NCBI GenBank assembly: GCA_963678705.1
Contig: OY783219.1
Span: 2,914,001 to 2,978,000 of the forward strand
Reading direction: 5' to 3'
From: Panorpa germanica
Taxonomy: Eukaryota; Arthropoda; Insecta; Mecoptera; Panorpidae
Length of the DNA stretch: 64,000 nucleotides
How positions within the stretch are numbered: position 1 is the stretch's first letter; every line of letters begins with the position of its first letter. This document shows, in pieces, positions 49,301 to 57,978 of the stretch. A program made the position numbers and the translations under genes. The notes under the pieces are model-generated. The model ran no database searches. It worked only from the letters and a program-made list of their open reading frames with translations, and was not told where the DNA came from.

Positions 49301-52300
49301 TTTTAGGGTCAGACAGAATTGTTTCTGAGGGTCCTGTTCTAAATATAACCCGTTTAAGTCGTCATGATGCAGGTGTTTATACTTGTGAAGCTATAAACTC
49401 ACAAGGTTCGGTTGTCATAAATGTCACGATAGATGTTGAATGTAAGTTATTTTAAAATTTATTATATTTGTGTCGTTCAGTCGTACTGAAGGTGTATTTT
49501 TTCTTGTTTTTAGACGGTGCCACAATAAAATCAGTATCTGAAAATGTAATTGTCGAACCAAATGAAGAAGTTACATTGTCATGTACTGTTCAAGGTATGA
49601 CAAAGATATTTCTATAGTCTGCGTTGTTTTTATCATTATTAATTGTATTTTTATACTTATTAAGGTAATCCATTAACCGAACATAATATAAAATGGACGC
49701 GGGATGATTATGACATGGAAGCAAAAACATCAACCACTTATAATAATGGTACAAGCTACTTACATATTAAAAAAGCAGTTCGTGAAGATGTTGGAACATT
49801 TAAATGCGCTGCCGATAATAATATAGCAACACCTACAACACGAGATGTATTATTAATAGTAAAATGTAAGTAAAATCATGAATTCTAGTTTAATTCATTC
49901 GAATTTTATATTTATTTGAATTGTTTTGTTATTTAGATAAACCAGAAATATCAACGACTCCATCCCTGCTGCGAGCAGCCGCCGGTGCTGGAGGTCGTGG
50001 TAGAATACCATGCCGGGCATCTGCTGCTCCAAGACCTCGATTTAGTTGGGCTAGAAATGGGCAACCTCTGACCACTAATACTTCCAGCAAATATTATGTG
50101 GAATACAGACAGGTTTGAATTCTATTATCAAAATCAATATTTCTTTGTGAATAAAGAATACCAGATGTTAATATGGTTTTTTTTTTCTTACGTTACAGTT
50201 GGATCCTTTAACTTATGAGTCAACACTTTTAGTCGAAAATGTAGGAGGTGTTGATTATGGCTCATACGAATGTGTCGCAAGAAATGAATTAGGTTTTAGC
50301 ACATCTTCTGTTCGTTTAGACGTTACGTCAGCACCAGGTACGTATTATTATTTTATAAATGCTTCATATTACAAAGGGTGCGACATATATTGATTTCCTT
50401 TTTTCAGATCCTCCAATAACATTGACGGTATTGAATGTAACTCATGATTCGGTGCAACTAGGTTGGCAACCAGGGTTTGATGGTGGAATGATTCCGACAT
50501 ATCGAATTCGATACAGGTAAATAATTTAACAACTTAGATGTAAATCGCTGCACGTTATACTGCGCAGACGCAACATTAAAATCTTATAATAATTATATTT
50601 CGCTTTTACAGAGAAATTACATCAGAAAACTATCGTTACGAGGATGTTCCTCCTAGTAAACCTGGGGATCCCTTGCAGCACACAATATCTGGTTTAGGTT
50701 TATCAACGCAATATTTATTCAGCATTATGGCATTTAACAAATTAGGTCATAGCAAATATCTACCGGATTTAGTAAAAGCTAAAACCGCAAGTAAGTTTTA
50801 ACAATATTAAAATAAAACAAATAAATAATCACTTAACAATACTAACACAAGTATATTTGTTCCTTTCACGCTTACTAAAACATTCACCGATGGATTTTAT
50901 TTCACTTGTGTGTCCCTTTCTCTCTTTCAAATGCTTGATCAATTCACTATGACTAATGTAGTTGAAGCCCCACCTTCTAATCCTTCTCCAAGCCATGGAG
51001 GCGCTTCTGGCACTCCTGGGCTACTCCTGTTAATTGGTGTTGGTGCTGGCACCATTTTAGTTCTTCTGAATGTTGTGTTAATCGTCTGTTGCGTTCATAG
51101 ACGTGCGAAAAAACGTCTTACAGGTAAATTTCAATGATGAAACCTGCATGTTTCCTATTTCTTTACTTTGTGTGTCTGTATGTGTATTTTAAGTATAATT
51201 TGTGTTTTATTTCTTTGTAAAATATTTGTAATTTTATTTGTTATTTTTTTTTCTTTATAAAAGGCGCAACTGATTCAATTCCTGATGAACTTTTGGACAA
51301 AGCAGATCTACCAAGGCTTGTAATTGTTGGAGTAGCACTTGCAGCAGTTGGCCTTTTGTTGATAAACGCTGCTTTAGTTGCCTGTTACATATTAAGAAAA
51401 CGTGCTAGAGGTTATTTTTATTTATTATTATTTGAAGTTATTTAACAATATTATTATTTTAATAGCAGTATTTGTGTAGCATTTGTACTATTTCTTTTAT
51501 TTGTCCCTAATGTTTATGCAACACTTTTTACGTTATTATTTTTATAATCAACATGTGTAATATCTTTTGTATTTATAAAACTTATAATGTGCGTAAGAAA
51601 TGGTTATGTATACAGAGTTTAAAATTGATATATGCAATTTCTCATGAAACTATTTTGCATAGAAGCAAGTGGACAAAGCAGCAAATCAGCAACGATTGAG
51701 ATGTACGCCCCCAGCTCATACAACGATACAGTCACCGGCGAAACTCTAAGCTCAGTTTCAGAGAAGAGTGATAGTTATTCTAACGAAGATAGCCAACCTG
51801 ATTATATGGTATGAACTTACTTAGATCTTTCTTCAGATTATTGGTACATATTTGAGAAATAGTATATAAGTTATGGATGTTACAGGATGAAAACCGGAAG
51901 AAATCTTCAGCGTACATCTCCGATGGTGTGAACATGGCAGATATCCCACCTCCACGATATCAACATTCAGAAAACATCTCAATGCAACCTGTTAATTCAC
52001 TATCCATGATGGGTGGCTCAAATACAAGAACATTGCCGCATCCAAGAACGCAACATAACTCCCATGACATCACTCGCAGCCGAGACGCTGAATCGATCGG
52101 AAAAGGATATCTAACAGCACCCTCTCCAGCTCCTCCTATGGATGGATCGTACTACAATATGACCAGCGAGAGATATTTCTCTTACCCACCAATGGATTAC
52201 ACTCCTCCTTTAGATTACAACTGTAGTCCACCAGTGCAACCAACATCCGGTACTCTTCGTAGAACACGTGCAGCTCACAATACAGGCGTGCCACCAGATG

Positions 52301-52674
52301 TAACGGTCTTACATAATCAGTGTGGACAACCTTTGCATAACAGTACACCGTTGAGTCAAATATCCCATTTGCCGACAGGAAATAATGTACACTATAATCA
52401 TAGTAACCCAATTCATAATTCAAACCATCAGTTAGGAATTATGCCTTCTGGCAATCAAATGAAGCAACCGCATTCCATACTCAAAGATCCATCAAGGAAG
52501 ATGCATAATCCCAGTCCAACAAATCAGATGCTAAGAGAAGGGCATCAGATCTTGTCAGTTCAAAATGCTAGTTTAGGTAGTGTGGGAACTTATGATCCAA
52601 ATGGTCCAAATTTAAGCACATTTACCCAACCCGGATCCCTGAACTACCCCGAAACGGAAGGGCACCTTGTCTGA
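40383..52674 (+). CDS. sns: Nephrin-like Ig/FN3 adhesion receptor (sticks-and-stones/hibris family), 3' part of gene
   Basis: Single-pass surface receptor of the nephrin family. In flies these proteins bind Kirre/Rst partners on neighbouring cells in myoblast fusion, the nephrocyte diaphragm and eye patterning. Coding exons read by me: 40383-40535, 44543-44716, 46295-46448, 46533-46669, 46741-46908, 47643-47774, 47921-48057, 48235-48388, 48480-48617, 48686-48850, 49088-49240, 49307-49441, 49514-49594, 49665-49865, 49937-50112, 50199-50337, 50408-50516, 50612-50790, one of two transmembrane exons (50962-51123 or 51264-51410), 51663-51808, 51886-52674. All junctions are GT..AG and the joined frame stays open: about 1259 residues with the first transmembrane exon, 1254 with the second. 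Exon pairs encode eight Ig domains (Cys...Trp...Tyr-x-Cys), then FN3, membrane span and tail. The first exon starts inside a codon, so it is not the start of the protein. Fly relatives have, to my knowledge, nine Ig domains, so a signal peptide and Ig1 should lie upstream. The sns versus hibris assignment is not settled. Confidence 0.9.
40660..41345 (+). mobile_element. 5'-truncated LINE 3' end inside a receptor intron
   Basis: Non-LTR retrotransposon remnant lying in the intron between the first two Ig exons of the receptor, same strand as the gene. 40690-40815 reads NTIKFMWIPGHCGIRGNKIA then DKLAKESI, the C-terminal RNase H motif (WxPGHxGIxGNxxAD) of I/Jockey/R1-type LINEs. 41060-41200 gives a Cys/His end, IKSYDRCQCGEK...LDHIIFECINY, typical of the ORF2 C-terminus. 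It ends in a simple (TAAA)n-like tail at about 41315-41335. Frameshifts break the frame, so it is dead. The 5' limit is approximate. Confidence 0.8.
41350..44542 (+). other. Remainder of the large receptor intron
   Basis: AT-rich intronic DNA with no exon seen. It includes a C-rich patch at 41735-41870, a palindromic cluster with overlapping CGATCG and ACTAGTGAC repeats at 42447-42487, and one copy of a dispersed repeat at 43236-43330. Confidence 0.5.
43236..43330 (+). repeat. Dispersed repeat, copy 1 (inverted partner at 63909-64000)
   Basis: About 95 bases here match the reverse complement of 63909-64000 with only a few differences, including TAATAAAATAGACACGCC and the end ATGAGGACACAAGCC. 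The high identity implies a recently active family. It sits in a receptor intron. The element class is unknown because neither copy shows coding sequence. Confidence 0.75.
44048..45679 (+). repeat. Pairs of duplicated segments flanking the second Ig exon
   Basis: Two short sequences each occur twice as direct repeats. One is about 48 bases, from AAATTATATGTAGAAG to GCAGGCGGATTA, at 44048-44095 and 45632-45679. The other is about 80-100 bases, with TTGCATGTAGTT near its start and CAGGCGCAAAT at its end, at 44412-44489 and 45188-45289. Their order is swapped between the two places. They flank the exon 44543-44716. This may be an old segmental duplication with rearrangement, or small mobile elements; I cannot tell which. 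Confidence 0.55.
50408..50790 (+). other. sns: Fibronectin type III domain exons of the receptor
   Basis: Two exons (50408-50516 and 50612-50790) encode one FN3 domain between the last Ig domain and the membrane span. It opens with DPPITLTVLNV. The B-strand tryptophan is in VQLGWQPGFDGG and the C strand reads TYRIRYR. The second exon holds a typical GLGLSTQYLFSIMAFNKLG stretch (the L-x-P/S-x-T-x-Y motif region). A single membrane-proximal FN3 domain after a run of Ig domains is the diagnostic layout of nephrin, Sns and Hibris. The second exon ends one base into a codon (phase 1), which fits both downstream transmembrane exons. Confidence 0.9.
50962..51123 (+). other. sns: Transmembrane exon A of the receptor (162 nt, phase 1-1)
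   Basis: Encodes a Pro/Ser/Gly-rich juxtamembrane linker, then a hydrophobic span (LLLLIGVGAGTILVLLNVV and on to LIVCC), then a basic stop-transfer HRRAKKR. The acceptor is read as ...ctaatgtag before TTGAAGCC; an AG six bases downstream is also in frame and would remove two residues. The donor ACAG/gtaaat is good. It joins FN3 upstream and EASGQSS downstream in frame. It is clearly related to exon B, with a shared pattern of Leu/Ile, Gly-Val, Leu-Asn, Cys and Arg at matching spacing. Confidence 0.85.
51264..51410 (+). other. sns: Transmembrane exon B of the receptor (147 nt, phase 1-1), probable alternative to exon A
   Basis: Encodes an acidic linker (TDSIPDELLDKADLP), a hydrophobic span (RLVIVGVALAAVGLLLINAA and on to LVACY) and a basic stop-transfer ILRKRAR. 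The acceptor follows a T-rich tract and reads ttctttataaaag. The donor CTAGAG/gttatt is weak, but the same gttatt donor appears at the glyoxalase exon 1 boundary in this window, so it may well be usable. Both this exon and exon A start and end in phase 1 and have lengths divisible by three, so each can be used alone without shifting the frame. Using both would give two membrane spans and place the conserved tail outside the cell, so mutual exclusion is the sensible reading. Confidence 0.75.
51663..51808 (+). other. sns: Conserved first cytoplasmic exon of the receptor
   Basis: Encodes the most recognisable piece of the tail: SKSATIEMYAPSSYNDTVTG, then ETLSSVSEKSDSYSNEDSQP and DYM. From memory this block is strongly conserved among insect Sns/Hibris proteins, and its tyrosines are candidate phosphorylation and SH2-docking sites. 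The exon starts after tattttgcatag in phase 1, receiving G from either transmembrane exon to make Glu, and ends in phase 0 at ATG/gtatga. Confidence 0.88.
51886..52674 (+). other. sns: Terminal coding exon: intracellular tail with C-terminal GHLV
   Basis: A 262-codon open stretch plus stop, starting DENRKKSSAYISDG after ttacag and ending ETEGHLV at the TGA at 52672-52674. It is rich in Pro, Ser, Asn and His, as expected of a disordered signalling tail. Visible short motifs are PPRY (a PPxY-type WW-binding site), several Tyr in Pro-rich context (YPPMDY, TPPLDY) and YDPN. The last residues resemble the THLV end of vertebrate nephrin, a PDZ-binding terminus. A good splice-donor-like AAG/GTGAGA begins three bases after the stop, so a 3' UTR intron is possible. 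Confidence 0.88.
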
Positions 52675-52677
52675 AGG

Positions 52678-55600
52678 TGAGAGAACGTTCAGTTTGATAT
52701 TTCAAATGATCCAGACTTTGTTTAAAAAAGTTCAATGGATAAAGTTGATTGAAATTAGCCAAACATTTGTGTAATATAAATTTTTTGAAATTATTTACAA
52801 AGAAATAGTATTTTATTATTTAAAAACAATTTGAATCAACTGAAATATCAAACTGAAAAGAAACTTATTGTTAAAAATTACGTTAAGTTTTTTTTATTCA
52901 TTTTCGACTGTGAAAAAAATATATTGTGAAAATAATTTAAAAATAATTATTTGTAATAATGAATGTCGCAATTAGTTGATAGATTTTTTTTACGACAATA
53001 ATAATTTTAATTACAATAATTAAACGCAAATATGACAAGAAATTTCAAAAATTCAATTCCATCCAATTTATTTGTAAAAATATTTAAGTACGTTCAAATA
53101 TTTAAAAGTGCTAGTCATATTTAAGCATTTATTTATTTTAAAATAAATACCAAAGTTGTCGAAAAACGTACTTTAGAAAGTAAATTTACGAAGGCAATAC
53201 TCGTATATATTTTACAATACATTTATTAATTAAGTAATATATACTGCCGAATTCATATAATTCGTTTTTATTTAATTATTTTCTTGGTAAAACTTTAATA
53301 TAACGAAAATACAACCTTCGAATTTTAATTCGAAATGAAATTAATAAAAATGTATATATGTATAAATATCAGGGAAATTAGCATACTGTTAATTTTATGT
53401 CAGAAAATTATTATGTACTTGTAAAAAGACATTCTCAATGACGTAGATTTAAGTAAACATTTAATCGAGAATCTAAAAATTAAGTTAATATGTTAAATTA
53501 TGAAAATTAAGACGTGTTATAAGGAAAATCTTTTGCTCTTTAAGTTCATAAGGAGGATATGTTTGGAAGGAGCTTCCAATTGAAAAGGTATTTAATAATT
53601 TATTCAATTTATTTATTATGTTAAACTTTAGTAGCTAGCTGACAGAATACTCTGAATTAAATATAAACAATTTAGTTCTAGTTATAATGTTCGATTTAAT
53701 TGAAGATCTCATCTTATACATCTTTTGTATTTCATTTTTAATTCCTGTTACAATGTAGTGAAATGAAATTAGTAATAAGTTTACTAAATTTGTCAAATTT
53801 AAATTTTGTAGAGCTTCAAGATGAACATGACAATTATTATCATATTTTTAAATACACCAAAGAATTATTTTTATTATTGCAATATACTTGTAACATAATT
53901 ATTTTAAATTATTTACTTTAATGCCTACTTAAGTTATTGTAATATTTTTCCATTATTTGTTGTTATTTAACATCTTAATTTGCCACGGACTCTAGGGTAA
54001 GAAAAATACAAAAAATTAGTAATAATTTTAACTTAAATTAATATAGAAATTATTACTTAAATTTATATAATTATAGAACTAAAAGAGTTGTCAATATTTT
54101 ATTATTTGTCAGTATTCTTTAAAGTTTCTTGGAAATAATACGAAATTTAAAAACATATGTACGTTAATATTTGACAAATAAAAAAATAAACAAATAATGT
54201 ATATAAATAAATCATTCTATAGATATAATTGTTTAACAATCTAGTTAAACTCTCTGTTAATATAATCGCTGTTTACGCATACAATATATTGATGTATCTG
54301 AAATTTAAGAATCGCTTTTTCTCTAAAAAAAATATATAATAATAATAAAAAAAAAAAATGAAATATATAAAAAATTAAAGTATTTAAATATATTTAAAAT
54401 GTACTTCCATAAATTGCCAAAATTCATAAATAAATAATTAAAATACAGTATTAATTAGTAAAGACTTACATCGTAAATTTTTAATTACTATGATCGTATG
54501 TCTTTGTATTAAAAAAGTGCCTTTCTCCATAATTACTTAAAACTAACAATATTTGCTATTTGTGGTAACAAAGAATTTAAAACAGAGTTCTAATCTCAGT
54601 TGTAATGATTATCAGTAAAGCTCATCTCCAGAAATAGTTAAAATATTTGACAAAGTCACAGATAATTGGAAATTTAGAAATTCTTATTATATTTTTAAAT
54701 TCAATTAAAAATGCTGAGATTAGGTAAAGTAGAGAAATTAATTAAAGTGTTTAATAAAGTTCGTTAAAATTTTATAAAAATTTAAATTTATATAAAAGAA
54801 AAATAAGTTCCAATCGAAAAACATCGATGCCAAATAACATTTATAAAAAATCAAAATAAAATTATTATTATTTTGCAAGTACGAGTATTTAGGTAGTACT
54901 TTTAATTCCGTGCACGAATTCGTATGGCTGTCTTAAATTAAATAGCACATTTACATTCATTTACATAAAAATCACCATTAAAAAGTTGTATGTAAAAAGT
55001 TATATTAATAAAAAGTTAAAAACAAATAGAAAATTCAATCAATCATTAAATTTAATTATAATGATTAAGTTAAGAGACTAAAACCGTCTGAAAATATTGT
55101 AAATAAATCTGAATTAATTAAAATTGTTAATAATTAACAATTTTAAATGCGTAACTAAGTAAAAATGTAAATATGTCTCCCCCTCTTGTTATTAAACAAA
55201 AAATTGATATAAAAATACAATTTTCAAAATATAAATATTAGTAAATAAATATTAATATTACAATTATAATTATTAACTTACTATAAAACATTATTGTCCA
55301 TAAAATATGAATGTATTGGTATCGCAAGAATGTAATGTTTTAAATAATTCAAAAAAAAAGAGATAAGTCTAAGAGACAATTTTTTTGAACTTATTTTTAA
55401 CAACAATAATCTATGTTATTGTATTGTTACTATGTCTTATGATTATTATAATTGTAGTTAAAATAATAAAATAAATAATATCCAACTCATAATTTATTTA
55501 GCAGCGGATCCTGCTTCCTTGGGATGTTTGGAGGAGGAGATTCCAAACATGATTTGAAGAGTTATTTGTTCCGTTTTCTAATCCCATCCTTTTGTCCTGG

Positions 55601-56323
55601 AGCCTTCTTCTTCAAATTTCCTTCACAAAATTGATTATTCGATATCTACCATAAATAAAGGGGTTGTGGCTCGCCAAGAAAAGGTAACAGTTTGACTAGA
55701 TACAATTGGTTTCATGTGGAACCTAATCACGAGAGAAAATTTATATTTTGTAATATATACTTTTTTATTTTATAATAATAGTGCAGCGGAGAATTTTTCC
55801 TTTTAAGTATAGGCTTCATAGACAACAACCTACGGGCCCGCGCCACCACAAAGAGAAACACAACTATTGTGACAAGATACAATTCATTTTGCAGAACAGT
55901 TAGTCAAAAGATCATTGCAAGATTGTCAGACAATTTCGACTAGATATAATTAATTTTGACTGGTATTTGTTATTAGATACAATTGATTTGCGTGGGTGCT
56001 CGAAGCTAAATCTGACAATGTACTGCAGGTAAAGTAAAGTATGCATAAGTAATGAGTAAAATAGATTGTTTTATTAAGTTTGTGTGCGTAATTAAATTAT
56101 ATTTTTTTATTTAAAACTTCGCGGGATATAAGATGATAAAACCTTATAATGAAATACACTGTTGCTTTATGTTGGTAACTCTTGGTCCATTGATAATATT
56201 TTCTTCATGCTTCATATCAATGGTGACGTTTGATGTATATAGATAACCTTTAAAACTCTTAATCTGTTCTTAAGACTGTTGTAAATAATTTACGTGTGAA
56301 TATATAATTAATTGACATTAAAC
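52678..56323. other. Receptor 3' UTR plus intergenic region upstream of Glo1
   Basis: Very AT-rich. 52678-55490 has many aataaa-like strings, any of which could end the receptor mRNA, and nothing recognisable as coding. 55500-56000 is less AT-rich and carries four degenerate copies of a motif close to TAGATACAATTGATTT (about 55696, 55871, 55942, 55974). The Glo1 promoter should lie just upstream of 56324; no clear TATA box or other core element was identified. Confidence 0.5.
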
Positions 56324-57230
56324 ATGGGTGAACCAACTGGATTATCAAATTCGGAAGCAAAAACCTTATGCAAAGAGCCAGATGCATCGACAAAGGTTAT
56401 TTATGCCAGGCTTTTATAGTGTTTTTAATTGTTTGTTACGTAATATTAATTTGGAATGTTTATGTTTTGTAATTGTTTAACACATTTTGATGATATATTA
56501 GTTCTTAACTATCAGTAAGAATGTATGTCTATATTTTACATTAAAATCTTACTGATGTGTATTTTGTTTAATTCTGAGATTATCAATTGTTCATTTATTA
56601 ACAAATTGTTGTTATTTATTTTCAGGATTTCTTATTCCAACAAACCATGTACCGTATTAAAGATCCCAGAAAGTCTTTGCCATTTTATACTGAAGTTCTT
56701 GGAATGACTTTGCTTCAAAAATTAGATTTTCCTGAGATGAAGTTTTCTCTTTATTTTATGGGGTATATAGCCTGGAATACATCATTTAAAGATTTTGCTT
56801 GATGATTTTAATATTTAATACATTTTAGATATGAAAATGCTGCTGAAATACCAAAAGATGACGTCGAGAGACGTGAATGGGCTATGAGCCGCAAAGCAAC
56901 TGTAGAGCTTACGCAGTTAGTTCATTTACATTACGAAGATTTATCTTTTTTCTTAATTTATTAAAGTATTTAGTTATTTACAGCAATTGGGGAACTGAAA
57001 CTGACCCAGACTTTAAATATCACACCGGTAATTCGGACCCTAGAGGTTTTGGACATATTGGATTGATGGTTCCAGACGTACAAGCCGCTTGTGATCGATT
57101 TGAAAAGTTTGGTGTTAATTTTGTTAAAAGACCACAAGATGGAAAAATGAAAGGCCTTGCATTTATCACAGACCCTGATGGTTATTGGATTGAAATTTTC
57201 AATGCAAAGCACGTCGCGACTAGTTCTTAA
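56324..57230 (+). CDS. Glo1: Glyoxalase I (lactoylglutathione lyase), complete four-exon gene
   Basis: Converts the hemithioacetal of methylglyoxal and glutathione to S-lactoylglutathione, the first step of the cytosolic glyoxalase detoxification pathway. Exons: 56324-56395, 56626-56762, 56829-56915, 56984-57230, totalling 543 nt and 180 residues plus TAA (human is 184). The protein follows the human enzyme closely: [73 protein letters not shown]. The four expected metal ligands are present at about Gln30, Glu96, His123 and Glu169. The start ATG sits in good context (aacATGG). Donor 1 is the unusual AAG/gttatt. No signal peptide is seen. It lies about 3.6 kb downstream of the receptor stop and about 750 bases upstream of the next start codon. 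Confidence 0.96.
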
Positions 57231-57639
57231 CTGCAGGAGTTCAACCCAGCATCACTGTTTCTTTGCATTTTCTAAAACCCCATGTATATTTCTTATATAT
57301 CTGTTTTGTCTAAATAATATATTTTTTGTAAACTATATTATGATTATGTGTTTTTGTTTGTTTCATAGCGCTAATTATAAATGTAATTAGAATGACATGG
57401 TTCACGAACCTACACAAAATATTCTTTGAACCATGGCTTCATTAATGATTTAATTTGTATACTTCCGCCATTAATATTTAACGAAGGTAATTTTTTATTA
57501 ACTAAATGTTTATTATAATTATATTAATTTAACATATGTATAAAAATGTAATTATTTTTCATATATTGATTACTAATTTTTAGCTCTACGTGAATCAAAA
57601 CAATGCAAATAGCACTATTTTCTTGCGCGGAGGTATATG
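57231..57639. other. Spacer between Glo1 stop and RhoGEF2 leader
   Basis: AT-rich DNA that should contain the Glo1 3' UTR and poly(A) site, although I could not single out one poly(A) signal. No open reading frame with recognisable content was seen. Confidence 0.5.
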
Positions 57640-57760
57640 TTGTACAGCGCCTGCGAAAAGCAATTTTGTAGCAGTCAGAAATTCAAGATGGCGCCCACTT
57701 GTTGGATGTGTGACTGAGTGCGTTTGTCAAACAAAAATGTAATATTTGTGCCTTAAATTG
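57640..57760 (+). promoter_or_regulatory. Putative promoter / 5' leader of the RhoGEF2 gene
   Basis: The stretch upstream of the RhoGEF2 start is locally richer in CpG than its AT-rich surroundings. It contains CAAGATGGCGCC at 57684-57695, which matches the core of the YY1/Pho consensus (AAGATGGCGGC), and a GCGCCTGCGA stretch just upstream resembling an imperfect NRF-1 site. YY1 motifs are known to sit at or just after transcription starts in metazoan promoters. The transcription start itself cannot be read from sequence. Confidence 0.4.
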
Positions 57761-57978
57761 TGCTTAAAACAATGAATATAGAAGTGTTACTAAATCATCA
57801 ATGCATTATTTATAGCTTTATAATAATAAAATAAGTGATAATATGTGTAATATAGTTTAAAGTGTATAAATACAATTAATGTTTGTGTGTATGCCATATT
57901 TTTGGCAATGTACTTTTTACGCGTAGATTTAAGGTTTTGTTATTGTTTAGTATTTTATATGTATACGTAAATAATAAT

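Noticed and set aside
52136-52423. 95-codon minus-strand frame
   Set aside because: It lies entirely antisense within the receptor's last coding exon, whose plus-strand frame is clearly the real one.
55498-55560. Minus-strand small ORF MFGISSSKHPKEAGSAAK
   Set aside because: An 18-codon frame with no initiation context, conservation or transcription evidence; chance is the simpler explanation.
56970-57212. 80-codon minus-strand frame
   Set aside because: Antisense shadow of Glo1 exon 4.
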